Below, piece after piece: positions 23,791 to 37,034 of a stretch of 64,000 bases of DNA. The position numbers and the translations under genes are program-made. Each line of letters opens with the position of its first letter. The first letter of the stretch is position 1. The stretch covers positions 868,001 through 932,000 of the forward strand of contig MJGA01000009.1 in NCBI GenBank assembly GCA_001910725.1, given 5' to 3'. Source of the stretch: Phanerodontia chrysosporium. Taxonomy: Eukaryota; Basidiomycota; Agaricomycetes; Polyporales; Phanerochaetaceae. A model generated the notes under the pieces. The model had not been told where the DNA came from and ran no database searches. It saw nothing but the letters and a program-made list of their open reading frames with translations.

Positions 23791-24114
23791 TTCTTTTTTC
23801 CGTTCTGTCTCCGACACCCTTGAGTAAGCTTTTCCTGTCAGTCGATGGCTTACTCTACGCGTGACTGAGTAAGCAAGAAAGATATACAACTTCATTCAAG
23901 ATTACTTACTCGGCACAGACGCTGATTGGTGAAGTCATCGGCGAGCGCGCCTGCCGCGCGCAAAACCCTGACCTGTGCCGGCCATCTTCGTCACCCACTT
24001 GTATGCTACCTTGAACGCTGCGCTGACCGAGTGTTCGTACTGCTGCTCCTTTCGTTTCACACTGGCTCTCAAAAGTCACCACAAGTTACAGGATTTTAGA
24101 CGTTCTCTGCTGGA

Positions 24115-26341
<2,227 letters not shown>

Positions 26342-26777
26342 AAACTTCCTAAGTCTGTGCGTATCATATCTTGCCCTAGTATTCCACTACTATTCCTTGC
26401 GGATACCGTATCATTGTGAGCACTTTGGGACCATCACAACCTGTAGGTTGACTTGCTGGCAACGTTTGCCTCGTCCGGGCGAAGGTGAGAGGCAGACGAC
26501 CCCCTATGTGTGACGTCAGGAACGAACTCCACAAGGCACCTCTCCGTGAGAGCGGACAGGCGCTCGCTGCAAGCTGCCGTTCTCCACATCTCCTGCTGGT
26601 GCGCACCACTGCTCTGATATGCACCGCCACGACGGACGAGATTCCCATTGCATCATGGCTCACAGCCGTCCCTTATATACGCTGACCATGCCCCAGCTCA
26701 ACTCACACTCTTCACCCGACCTTCACACCTTAGACACACCCCTCTCATCTCACAACTTCATCTAACGACTTCACGAA
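26342..26777 (+). promoter_or_regulatory. Promoter region of the small stress-type gene, with TATA box at 26674-26679
   Basis: A TATATA element lies 104 bases before the ATG at 26778. It is followed by a CT-rich leader (CACACTCTTCACCCGACC). This fits a strong, TATA-driven fungal promoter. Confidence 0.5.
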
Positions 26778-27401
26778 ATGTCTATGAACGACAAGGACAA
26801 CACCCTCATCGGCGCGCGCGGCGTCGACGTGTACCCCGGTGTCGCAAACCCCACCGCGTCGTCGCGTAACGACGACCCACTCGCAGCCAACTTTGTACGT
26901 AGAGATCGTCTTGTCGCGTCGAATCATCCTGACATGCCTATCCGCAGGTCACGGACCCCACCACGGACTCGTTCGGTGCGGGCGCTGGCAGCAACTTTAC
27001 CGGGCACCAGCAGGCGGCACGCAACTTCCGCGAGACCGCCGGCGTCGTCGAGGGCCGCCCGGGCATCATCGAGTCGACGAATATCGACCCGCTGAACGAG
27101 AACTCGAACAAAGGTGCGCCGTACTCAGCCCGCGGGTATGTCCAATTGCTGACGTGCGCATGGGTTTTCAGACGACGGCTGGGCGAACGCGCGCTCGACG
27201 GGCTCGGGCATCGGCGCCACGGCCACAAGCATTGGCTCGACGGCTGCGAGCACGGCAGGCGCGGCTGCGTCCACTGCGGCAAGTGCGGCGATGAGCGCGG
27301 CGAACATGGCTGCTGGCGCGGCGCGGATGGCGTACGGACATGCTGTCGGCGACGAGCAGACGAAGCAGGCGGGCAAGGAGGCTGTCTGGGGCAAGCAGTA
27401 G
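26778..27401 (+). CDS. Small Ala/Gly/Ser-rich protein, possibly a CsbD-like stress protein
   Basis: Three exons (introns 26895-26947 and 27114-27171) give about 170 residues without signal peptide or membrane helix. It starts MSMNDKDNTLIGARGVDVYP, then DPTTDSFGAGAGSNFTGHQQ and VVEGRPGIIESTNIDPLNEN. It passes into an Ala/Ser/Thr/Gly repeat rich in small residues and ends MAYGHAVGDEQTKQAGKEAV-WGKQ. The last part loosely resembles the GDE..QAEGK signature of CsbD-like stress proteins. The small hydrophilic composition and TATA promoter suggest an abundant stress or stationary-phase protein. That role is inference; the family link is weak. Confidence 0.6.
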
Positions 27402-27738
27402 ATTCTCGTCTTACGGATTATCATGGCGGCAAGCAAGAAGTGAACGATCTTGAACAATGGGAAGAATGTCTTGAATGGGGTTTATGTAGGAATATAATGA
27501 GTATCATTGGGTTACTGGGATAACGCGCCAGTATCAGACGGCATATAGTCGAAGAACACTCATCTGGGCTAGATTAATGCTCAGTCACCGATAGGAGAAA
27601 ACAACCATTCATTGCATAGGACGAGCCTTAGTACATCGTTCGCAACGCAAGAAACAAACAAGGCGCGAATTAGTTTCACTCGCCGACCACACGGCCAGTG
27701 AGCTACTCGTCCCAGGGACCACGTAGAGGGTCGCGCTA

Positions 27739-27767
27739 GTCGGGCAACAGTGAGAACATTGCCCGAC
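27739..27767. repeat. Perfect 9-bp inverted repeat (hairpin)
   Basis: GTCGGGCAA at 27739-27747 is followed after 11 bases by its exact complement TTGCCCGAC at 27759-27767. It lies in noncoding DNA beside an AT-rich tract. It could be a remnant element end or an RNA hairpin. Confidence 0.6.
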
Positions 27768-28433
27768 CCCCAGGAAAAGGCCTCCCGCCAGGGGAGGGTG
27801 AGAATAAATAGAGAATAAGTTAAAAAAATAAAGATAAAAATGCATCCGAAGCGAAAGCCCGACCAAAGATGAGCGAGACAGCGAACGAAAGCGGATTGCG
27901 AGAGCGGAGTTCCTGATGGACTCGGGTGAGATCAACGCGAAAGTATGGGAATGCGCACCCGCTACGACGCCAGAAGTAGGGGCGTATTGACGGAAGGGCT
28001 GGAATATGTTGGTGGCGCTGCGGCGTAGCGGTCTGTAGATATTAAGGGGAGTGTAGAATGCACCGAGGCTTGGCGCAGATCGTCTGTGAATTATATGGTC
28101 CTAGATGATGTGCGGCGTTAGTCTAGATGGCAGCGCAGTGCTTGCCTGGTGTTGCAGCTTTGTCTATATCGGTCTATGGGCTCATTCTTGCACCCAGGTC
28201 GGTGGTTCAGGGTAGATGGACGTGAAGCTCAACGCTCCACGCCGCGGGGGACAACGCTCACGGCTGCATCATGAATCGGAACCGACGCCTCTTATGAGAC
28301 GGGCCGAAGCTTGCCACTCCGCGCGGGTCGTCCCCCGAATTATGATGATGAGAGGGTGTGGGCAATGAACGGCACCAGAGGCACCGAACATAAAAGGGTT
28401 TTGCTCGAAAGAGCGCCACTCCGAGGAGCGACT

Positions 28434-28937
28434 TTTCGGAGACGCCCTCCCTCAGCCCCGCCCGCTATTGCGGGACCCCACGGGGTGAGATCAACAGGTG
28501 GCGATCAGAGGAACTCTGGCCTACGTCCCGAGAAAGGCCCACGGGATCGATGGGCATACGCAGACGCAACGGCGGCAGACGGCGCCTTAACATCCTTGTC
28601 TATGACGCTGGATGGGATAGCCGATCCGGTACCGTCCTCAATGGACGGCCCCTGCCCCCGAGGCTGCGGCGGGGAGCTGCAAAAGCAGACACGCCCGAAA
28701 GGTTTTCTGAGCGATGGCGTCAGCAGCACCGACGAGACGACAGGCGAGAAGACGCACTTTGAAGCCACATATCACCCGCCCTACGCTCCGCAGAGCCGCC
28801 GCTCTCGCCCCGGAGATGCAGCGTTTTGGCGACGCCCTCCCCCAGCGCCGCCTGCCGAAGCAGGACCTCGCGGCGCTGGGATCTGAAGGTGGCGTTCAGA
28901 GGAACTCTGGCCTACGTCGCCAAGAGCCCCCACGAGG
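28434..28937 (+). repeat. Two diverged copies of a ~110-base unit, about 390 bases apart
   Basis: 28434-28545 and 28824-28937 share GACGCCCTCCC near their left part and a 23-base identical block containing AGGAACTCTGGCCTACG (at 28505 and 28896) at the same internal offset. Each copy carries GC-rich inverted repeats; in the second, CAGCGCCGC (28843-28851) faces GCGGCGCTG (28870-28878). Confidence 0.6.
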
Positions 28938-29420
28938 CTGTGGGGGGCGCAGCACACCGGGCAGCCAGGTCCCGCACGCCCGCTCATATGCGGCGCGCAC
29001 AGGGTGGCAAGGACCGTCCGCGAAGGGCGGCCACATCCCGGGGCCACATCGACGAGCGCACTCGTCGTGGGTCACGCTGTCGTTGTGGCGTCAGCGTCGT
29101 CTTCGACAGCTCAAGCTAGCGAACTTACCGGTTGTTCACCGAGCACCCGCCGTGTCTGGGAAAGATGTCGTAGGTCATGAAGACCTGAGGTGGGTGACTT
29201 GGGGAAGGGAGCGAGGAGGACGGGGTTTATATACCTCCCAGCGGGCGCCTCGCCCAGAGCCGCGTGGCAACCTTTGTTACGCTTGAAAGCGACGTGAGGA
29301 AGTGATACAAACAAATACAAGGCCCAGACGAGAGCATAAACTGCCTGATGGGGCACGTCCCGAGTGGCTAACGCTCTGCCCACCGGAGAAACTCTGCCGT
29401 CATTTGTATCACGTCGCCTC

Positions 29421-29434
29421 GAGGACAAAGGCTC
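29421..29434 (+). repeat. Left target-site duplication of the LINE
   Basis: GAGGACAAAGGCTC is repeated exactly at 37021-37034, directly after the element's poly(A) tail. Confidence 0.92.
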
Positions 29435-30069
29435 CACACCTTGACCTCGGACCACCACCATCCCCGGTTAGACGCCCGCACCGTCCGGCCACTGCTGCCC
29501 CTTCCCTCGCATCTACCCCCCCCCCCCTTCCCAAAAATCGCCTCCACCGAGGTCCCAAGACTTCGCAGGTCGTCTCCCGGCCTGGGTCTTGCGGAACCTG
29601 ACGCTGCAAGACCGCCCCGAGCTGGAGGGGCCAACGCAGCGTCCCTTGCTGTGCCCTCCAGGACACACTGTCGCGCCCGCTCGCGGCGGGACCCCCTTGT
29701 GCGAAGACCGCCTGGCGCGCTGAACTCGTTCAGCGGCCGGGAACCTTGAGCTCCTCGCCGTTTCGGCGAGGAGGGGATGTGGGGCCACCGGCGGTGGCGA
29801 GGTTGGGTGGCAGGCTCTCGCCTGCTGAGTGGCGTGCGGCCCAGGTGCGCACCCTCCTTGTGCCTTTTGGCCTTTGTGTTTCGGTTAGGGCTTTGTCCCT
29901 AGGTACTCCCGTCAATAAATATGTTGTTTCCTTTGACTGCCTGGGCCCGGTGGCCTGCGGGGTGGGGGACTGGTTATATTGCTTGCTAACCTGCATGTCG
30001 GGCTCTCCTCAGTACCACCAGCATCCCCCGCTGATCTTGAGCCCCTCTCACATCATCTGCTTCCCCACC

Positions 30070-32022
30070 ATGCATGACAACGATACTGCTCTCAAACTTG
30101 ATGAGCTCTTAGGTCAGCTCCAGGACGTCTCTACCAGTCTCGCCTCGATGGGCGAGGGCCTCCGGTTGTATGTCGCGGCCACCACGGCGGACCCCACCTC
30201 TGTGACCACGGATTTTTCGCGGGCACTGGGGGCCCTTTTCGACGCATGGGCCGGCCTCGTCGGCGGCGATGCCGGCCAATGGAAGACCCTTTTCCCTGCC
30301 TCGGTGCAGGTCCTCCAGGGCGAACGCGATGCCGCGGTGCGACGCATTCGTGAGCTGGAAGCTCTGGTGGCCACGATTCAGGTGCCGAGGTTGTCGGACG
30401 ACCCGGCCCTCATTGAGCGACTGAGTGGCATTGCCGCCAAGGTCGCCTCCCTTGCTGATAAAAGCCTTAGGGCCACTGCTGCCCCCCCGCCTGCACCGGC
30501 GGCCCTCTCGGAGGACCTGACACCCTCCAGTCTTGTCCCGGCTGGCCTCGCCGACGGGGGCCCCCGAGGCAAGAAGCGGCCTGCGATTTTCCCGGGCCCT
30601 TCTGCGTCCACGCCGCCCCCACCGGCCAAGCGGCAGGCCACGGAGGGGGAAGCACAGCGCCTCCGCGATCTGTTTGCCATCCCGCGCGACTGGGACTGGC
30701 TGAAGCTGGACGCCATCGCGCCGCTCATGAAGGCCTGTCAGGGACGCATGCCGCCCGAGTCGGCGCTGGCCCTCACCAAGGCCTTCCACTTCCATGTGCG
30801 GGATGGCAGCGTCCCGTGCTCTGCTCTCGCTCCGGCCACGTACGCGACGGCTGCGAAGGCCCCTGCCGTGCCAGCTCCGGCGGGCGCGTCGGCCGTGTCA
30901 GCACCGGCGCCGGCCCCTGCACCGGTCAAGCCCTCTCCTGCGCTGCCCCCGCCCAAGCCCAAGGTGCCGGTGGTCCATGTTGCGGCGCCTCGCGAGCCCA
31001 CGAAGATCCTGCGCGTTGTCTTCTCGACGGCGATCTCCAACCTGGCGCACAGGCGTGCGGAGGCGGATGTCCGCGACTGGGTGAAAACGCGCCTCCAGCA
31101 CGTCGGCGAGGATCCCAACGAGGTAGTGGGCATCAACTGGCATGACGGCGGTGTCCACATGGACGTCAGGTTCCAGGCCCGGCCCACCGTGGCCACACGG
31201 GACTTGCTCAACGAGCATGCCGGCTGGTTTGCCAATGCGATTGGCACCGCGCGAACGGCCACGGTGGACTTCTACACCCCGATTACCCGCATCGCCGTTA
31301 AGGCCCTGCGGACGCATCACCGCGCCACGGAGCAGGAGCTCTCCCCCGAGACTATTATCGCGGCGATCGCGCAGGAGAATCCGTGGATCGCAACGCGCCT
31401 GCTGCAGTACAACCAGTCTCCCCGCCCGTTCTGGCTGGACACGAAGGGCGGGTCGGGCACGTTTGTTTTCGCGGCATATGACAACCGGGACGGCACTGTC
31501 AGCGAGGGATGGTGCAAGAAGCGGCTGCGCATCTTCGACGTTGATCACGGTATTCAGCGGCATGACGTCGCGCCGCGCGTCCCTTTGTGCGACCGCTGCT
31601 GGCACTGGAACCACACAGGGAGCATGTGTCGGGCGGGCAAAGTGTTCTGCTCCCTGTGCTCCCTTCCTCATGTCACGGACCAGCACGGGCGGTTCTGTGT
31701 CCATGAGGAGTGCCAGGCGGAGCGGCTGCGGTCGCTCAACCCGCGTACCACCTGCTCTCACGTGTACTGTGCGAACTGCGACAGTGTCGAGCATGCCCCC
31801 TCCTCACGAGAGTGCCCCTACAACCGCCATGCCGGCGACCGCGAAGGCGGCAAGTGGCATGCGCGGAACCCGCCGAAGTTTTCGGCACACGAGATGCGCC
31901 AGCGCGGCGGCGACTATGACGGCGAGGTGGCTGTGGAGGCTGCACATCAGCGACGGGCGGCTGGTGACGAGGCCGGTGATTCTGCATCTCTTGGGGACGA
32001 CGACATGGTCGGGTCGTCTTAG
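30070..32022 (+). CDS. LINE ORF1, gag-like RNA-binding protein with zinc knuckles
   Basis: About 650 residues. ORF1 proteins of this group coat the element RNA and help target-primed reverse transcription. The N-terminal half is Ala/Pro-rich with a leucine-rich start (LKLDELLGQLQDVSTSLASM). The C-terminal part has a canonical CCHC knuckle (CDRCWHWNHTGSMC), a second Cys/His cluster (CSLCSLPH...H...C) and a third (CANCDSVEHAPSSREC). The start at 30070 was chosen for its context (CACCATG). The frame is open upstream to 29746, and another in-frame ATG is at 29995. The stop at 32020-32022 is 36 bases before ORF2, so ORF2 probably depends on reinitiation or stop-restart. Confidence 0.88.
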   Translation: MHDNDTALKLDELLGQLQDVSTSLASMGEGLRLYVAATTADPTSVTTDFSRALGALFDAWAGLVGGDAGQWKTLFPASVQVLQGERDAAVRRIRELEALVATIQVPRLSDDPALIERLSGIAAKVASLADKSLRATAAPPPAPAALSEDLTPSSLVPAGLADGGPRGKKRPAIFPGPSASTPPPPAKRQATEGEAQRLRDLFAIPRDWDWLKLDAIAPLMKACQGRMPPESALALTKAFHFHVRDGSVPCSALAPATYATAAKAPAVPAPAGASAVSAPAPAPAPVKPSPALPPPKPKVPVVHVAAPREPTKILRVVFSTAISNLAHRRAEADVRDWVKTRLQHVGEDPNEVVGINWHDGGVHMDVRFQARPTVATRDLLNEHAGWFANAIGTARTATVDFYTPITRIAVKALRTHHRATEQELSPETIIAAIAQENPWIATRLLQYNQSPRPFWLDTKGGSGTFVFAAYDNRDGTVSEGWCKKRLRIFDVDHGIQRHDVAPRVPLCDRCWHWNHTGSMCRAGKVFCSLCSLPHVTDQHGRFCVHEECQAERLRSLNPRTTCSHVYCANCDSVEHAPSSRECPYNRHAGDREGGKWHARNPPKFSAHEMRQRGGDYDGEVAVEAAHQRRAAGDEAGDSASLGDDDMVGSS

Positions 32023-32058
32023 CTCTTCTATCATGTATCTCATTAGTTTTCTGAAAAT

Positions 32059-35000
32059 ATGAGTAGCCCCGTTCCCTCCGCATCTTCGGTGGTGCGAGAC
32101 GGTTCACCCATCAGGAGGGTGAACTGCTCGCCCACGTCATTGCCGTGTCGTGGGGCCTCGCCCGACCCGCCTCCACCTCTTGACCTGGACGCTCTGCGCG
32201 GGGACGCCGAGCGCCGCGCGGCGGAGGCTCTTCGCGGCGGCGCAGTGGATACCACCCCGACCGCGGCGCGACCGCTGCAGTGCGTATCTGCGAATGTGCA
32301 GAAGAGTGCCCACAATCTCAGGTGCCTGCTCGATAGGCACCGCGACGTGGATATCGTGCTCGTCCAGGAGCCGTATAAGGGCCGCATCAAGACGGTGGCC
32401 TCGACGTCTAACCCTGATGGGGATGTCTACTGCCACACCTCGGCGCACAAGAATTTTATTTGTCTGGGGTACACCCCCACGACGCGAGTCCTTGTCTATG
32501 TACACACTCGGTGGCGGGCGGCCAGCCCACGCTTGCGGCTTTCGGCGGTCAGTCATGACGATGTCCTGTGTGTAACCATGTGGGTTGGAGGGAGGGACCT
32601 ATCCTTCCTCAATGTCTACAATGACTCGAGGACGTTTGCGGCGGTGCATCACCTCCTGGACCGGGTAGAATTGCTGCCGCCCATCTCGTTCATGGCGGGG
32701 GACTTCAATTTGCGTGACCCGCAATGGGACCCGGGCCAGCGGCGGACGGGGGCCACTTCGAGGCACCTAGCGGAGCGGGAGCGGCTGCAGGAGCTCGCTC
32801 AGGAGCAGCTGGGGCTGGTCCTTGTGAATGACCCGGACGGGCCGCCCACCTGGCTTACCAAGAAGGCCTCCGAGAGTGACGGCGTTCTGGACTTGGTGTG
32901 GGTGGACCCGCGGTTGGGTGCGACGACAGGGTTGCAGGTCGATGACCTTGCCCGAGAAGCGAGCGACCACGCTGTTCTGCGGTGGGCGCTGCCGTGCGCC
33001 AGCGAACCGGTGCTCACTCCGAATGTTAAGCGCGGCTCGGAGGAAGGACTCGCCTATGTGCAGCGGTGCCGGGCGCTGTTTAACGCTCTGCCCCGTGAGT
33101 ACGCGACCCGGGAGCATGTCGAGCATACGGGGGCGTGGCTGGAGTGCAGGCTTGGGGAGGCGTGGGCAGAGTTTGCCACGGTGCCAAACGTGACGCGGCG
33201 GTCGAAGTCCTGGTGGAGCACTGAGTGCAGTACCATTGTGAAGGAGGTGCGGGAGCTGCGTGCTCACCGGAAAGACCTGCTGTGACAGCGGAAGCTGTGG
33301 CAAGCGCGCGTTGTCCGAGCGGGGCCGGACTTCGATATCAGCTGGCATGACGAGGTGGTCTGCCTCACGCGCGAGGCGGCTGCAGTCATGCTGCGGATTG
33401 ACGGGGCGACGCGGCGCATGAAGGGCGCAGTGCGGCGCGCGAAACGGGCTCACTTCGACGGTCTGATTGCTAAGGTTCACCCGTCGCGGGTTTGGGACCT
33501 TGTGGAATGGACAAAGCCGAGACGGCTCACCTGCACCACCGGGCTGGTGGATGCGGCCGGTGTGCCCGTGGACGAGCCTGACCGTTTGGCGGGGGTCTTC
33601 CAGGAGCAGTTCACCCCTACCGTGGCCAGGAGTGTGGATCCCACCATCTTGGATGAGATGCCGCAGCACGCCGAGCGCTCCTTTCCGCCGTTCGCGGAGG
33701 GGGAGCTGCGCGATGCACTGCGCGATACGAGCAACTTCTCGGCGGCGGGTCCTGACAACGTGAGCTGGTTTTGGCTCAAACGCATTGTCAAGGACCAGTC
33801 AGGATGCACCTGCGGCGAGATATCAGCGGGCCACGACCATTATGACACAGAGGCAGGGGCCCTTGCCTTTTATAATGCATGCATCCAGCACGGGGTGCAC
33901 CCGGCTCTGTTCAAACGGTCCCGGACTGTGGTCATCCCTAAGCCTGGGAAGCCGGACTACACCCGAGCGAAGGCTTACCGGCCTATCGTCCTGCTGAACT
34001 GCTTCGGGAAGCTGCTGGAGAAGATGATCGCGCGACGGATGCAGTTTGACGCGCAGCGGTTTGGGATCATGCACCCGTGTCAGTTTGGGGGTGCTATGCA
34101 GCACAGCACGCAGGATGCCGGTGTTCACCTGGTTCACAACATCCAGCAGGCGTGGAAGCAGGGCGTGGACTCCACGGCGCTCCTGCTGGATGTTTCGCAG
34201 TTCTTTCCCTCCGTGAACCACGGGCTGATGGCAGCTATACTGCGGCGGCAGGGCTTCCATGGCAGCCTCTGTTCGTACTTCGAGGATTACCTTGTGGGCC
34301 GACAGACCGCGTTCGTGTTTAACGGTCACCAGTCGGACCCGACGGACTTCTCCACGGGGGTCGGGCAGGGGTCGGCACTGTCCCCGATCCTCACGGGGCT
34401 GTATGTGGCGCCGGTTCTGCATATTGTTGCCCCCCTGGGCTCCACCCTGGAGGGGAACGCCTCGATTGCCTTTTATGTGGATGATGGCCTCATCCATGTG
34501 GCGGGCAAGCTGGCCCCGCGCCATGATCGGTACGACGGCCTTATCTATAATAACTGGCTGGTGAGCGATCTGTTCCAGCGGATTGTCACGAACCTCGGGC
34601 GGCTGGGCTTGGGGGTTGAGGTGGACAAGCTTGAGCTCATGCACTTCCGGCGCGCGAGGGAGGCAGAGTGGAGCTCGCGCGAACCTCTTGGTCCTAAGCT
34701 GACGATTCACGTGGAGGGCCGCCGGCATGTGGTTGCCCCCAAGGCCGTCATGCGTTACCTGGGGTTTTATCTTGACCCCAAGCTCTCGTTTAGGGAGCAT
34801 ATCTGCTACTACGCTACCAAGGCCTCGAGCACGGTCAGTGCATTGCAGATGCTCGGCAACTCGAATCGGGGACTTACACCGACGGATAAGCGGCGGTTGT
34901 ACATCTCCAATGTCCTGCCTGTCCTCACGTACGGGGCGCAACTGTGGTGGCACCCTCAGTGGACAGGCAGGAAATGGGTGCGGGCTGCGCTGCAACGGGC

Positions 35001-36777
35001 GCAGAACCGGGCGGCGCGATGGATCACGGGTGCATTCCGCACCACGCCGACGGGGGCCCTCGAGATGGCGGCCGGCTTGCTCCCGCTGCGGCATCAGATT
35101 GACCGCCTCATGAGGAAGGCATGCCTGCGCGCAGCGACCCTGCATGGTGGCCATCCTACTCGGGCGCAGCTTCTTCACCCGTCCTGGCGTACGGGCCTGG
35201 CCGCGTTTGTGCCCCCGATGCTGCTGAGTGGGTGTAAGATGCGGGACGGGGTCACCCCGCTGTCACATGTCGATGTCCTGGGGCGGGCGTGCACTGAGTC
35301 CTTCGACGTTCTCGATGATGAGTGTCGGCCGGGGAATCGGGTCCGGGATGTGTTCCGTGATCAGGTCGTGATGCACGACCGGGTCATCGACGGGGAGGCT
35401 GCCCCTGCTAAGGCACAGACGGAGGCCTTAGAGGGGTGGATATCGCGCAGGCTCAAGCCGCTCATCGAGCGTGTTGAGCACGACCCGACGTGTGCGATGG
35501 TCTTCACGGATGGCTCCCAGCGGAAGGGGGAAGGGGTCCCAGGCAGTCTCTCGGCGGGGGCGGCGTGGCTCGTTAAGTGCCGGGGCGCGGTGCGCCGTGA
35601 CCGCTTCAGATGCGGCAAAGCTACACCGTATGATGCGGAAATGGCGGCCCTGGCTAGGGGGCTGCGGGCCGCCGTGGAGGGCCTCCCGGAGGAGGTGCTT
35701 GACGTTCATGTCTTTGCGGACAACCGGGCCGCGCTCACGTCGGTCCTGGCGGCAGGGGCTGGGCCGTCACAAATGCTGTCGGTGGCGGCCTGCCGGTCTG
35801 TTCGGCCATGGCTTGCGGGCTCGTCCGAGCGCCGCATTCACCTGTGGTGGTGCCCCGGGCACCGAGGGGTGTACTGGAACAACGTGGTCGACCGCGCGGC
35901 TGGGGAGGGAGCGCTGGAGCCCTCGGAGGAGGTCTCCTTCGCGTACGCGAGGCAGTGCATTGGCGCTGCAGCGTCTTCAGCGTGGGTGCAGGACATGCAA
36001 TCGCGGACGTACCGGGGTCGTAACTCTCTGGTTCGGGTGGCCGACTTTGGACGGTGCAAGCCCTCCGCGGCTAACTGGTTCCTGCGGACGGCGGGGCGCA
36101 GTGCCCCATACATGGCCCGGTTGGTGCGCTTCGTGAGCGGGCACTTCCCGCATGGCGCTTTCCGCGAGAGGTTTGGCTTCGACGGGAACCGGAGGTGCTG
36201 GTGCGGGGCTGCCGACGTCGAAACGCGGGATCACATTTGGTTCGATTGTGATCTTTGGATCAAGCGGCACAAGCCGCCGGACGAAGAGGTCGAGCGACGG
36301 AGGGCTGGGGAACGGCCCATCCCGGGGGCCCTTGACCTGTTCTCCCCCGTGCCTGACGGAGTAGACCCGCTCGTGCACCTGTTACAGGAGTGGCGGGACA
36401 CGCCCATTGAGCTTGACGATGTGGCCGAGTTCCTTCAGCTGAACCCGGCCGTTGGAACCTTCACGTGGATCGAGCTCGTGGAGAGGGCGCTTGCCGACCT
36501 GGACGCGGGGGACGACCAGTCCTATGACGTCCTGCGGGCCGAGCTGCACACCGTACGGCGGAGGTCTACTTATGACAAATGGGTCCGGGCTCGACCTGGG
36601 GACCCGCTGTCTGTGTTCACGGAGCGGTATGCCGTGTGGGCTGTCCGGACTCTGGACCGTATGTTTGAGCTGGACGACGCGACGCGCGCTGCACTGCTAA
36701 CGGAGTTTGGCGTGCCGGCGGGCAAGGCGCGCGGCGGCTCCTTGCGCGACTTGGTGGTGGCCGGCGGCGGGGAGTGA
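32059..36777 (+). pseudogene. LINE ORF2: endonuclease, reverse transcriptase, RNase H; one in-frame TGA
   Basis: The frame runs 1,572 codons from ATG 32059 to TGA 36775-36777 and is broken only by TGA at 33283-33285 (after HRKDLL). Before it lies the APE-type endonuclease: VQEPYKG, SFMAGDFNLRDPQWD and SDGVLDLVW...SDHAVL. After it: the RT domain (YRPIVLLNCFGKLLEK; LLLDVSQFFPSVNHG with the first Asp; catalytic FYVDDG at 34471-34488), the RNase H domain (VFTDGSQRKG; AEMAAL; VFADNRAAL; WCPGHRG), and a C-terminal Cys/His finger (RCWCGAADVETRDH...C). The stop separates endonuclease from RT and should abolish autonomous activity. A CGA to TGA change is the simplest cause. Confidence 0.92.
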
Positions 36778-36987
36778 TGGCGTCTCCTCGGCGCCAGGGC
36801 CGCCGTGCTTCGCCCCCCCTTCTCTTTTCGTTTCCTTTCTTCCCTTTTCTCTCTGTTTCCCTCCTACCCCTTTTCTGTTGTGTGTGTGTCTCTCCCCTGT
36901 TTTCTTGTCTCGTATTGGTCTCGCGTCGTGGTGGGTAAGGTACAGTGCACATGTATTCCTTGAGTACGCACTCTAAAAGTGTAGATT

Positions 36988-37020
36988 TAAAAAAAAGAAA
37001 AAAAAAAAAAAAAAAAAAAA
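36988..37020 (+). other. Poly(A) tail of the LINE
   Basis: An A-rich run with a single G ends exactly where the right target-site duplication begins. This shows insertion by target-primed reverse transcription of a polyadenylated RNA. Confidence 0.92.
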
Positions 37021-37034
37021 GAGGACAAAGGCTC
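37021..37034 (+). repeat. Right target-site duplication of the LINE
   Basis: GAGGACAAAGGCTC, identical to 29421-29434. The flanking bases differ at once beyond the 14. Confidence 0.92.

Larger units (their letters stand above)
27402..29420. other. 2 kb repeat-rich, gene-poor stretch upstream of the LINE
   Basis: No motif-bearing gene is seen. It contains a perfect hairpin at 27739-27767, an AT-rich tract at 27805-27842, and two related copies of a roughly 110-base unit at 28434-28545 and 28824-28937. Open frames here (for example 28311-28886) are GC-driven and lack motifs. It may be decayed mobile-element sequence. Confidence 0.45.
29435..37020 (+). mobile_element. Full-length non-LTR retrotransposon (LINE, Tad-like) with poly(A) tail
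   Basis: A 7,586-base element. It has a 5' untranslated region of about 0.6 kb (with a run of 12 C at 29516-29527), ORF1 (gag-like, zinc knuckles), ORF2 (endonuclease, reverse transcriptase, RNase H), a CT-rich 3' untranslated region and an A-rich tail from about 36988. It is flanked by perfect 14-base direct repeats. RNase H in ORF2 and CCHC knuckles in ORF1 are typical of the fungal Tad1 clade within the I group. Both frames are undamaged apart from one TGA in ORF2, so the insertion is recent. Confidence 0.95.

Noticed and set aside
28311..28886. 191-codon plus-strand frame in the repeat region
   Set aside because: It spans the two GC-rich hairpin repeats, composition alone explains the open frame, and it has no domain.
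29357..29420. tRNA-like sequence (CCGAGTGGCTAACGC) just left of the LINE
   Set aside because: The D-arm resemblance is not followed by a pairing anticodon stem, T arm or acceptor ends.
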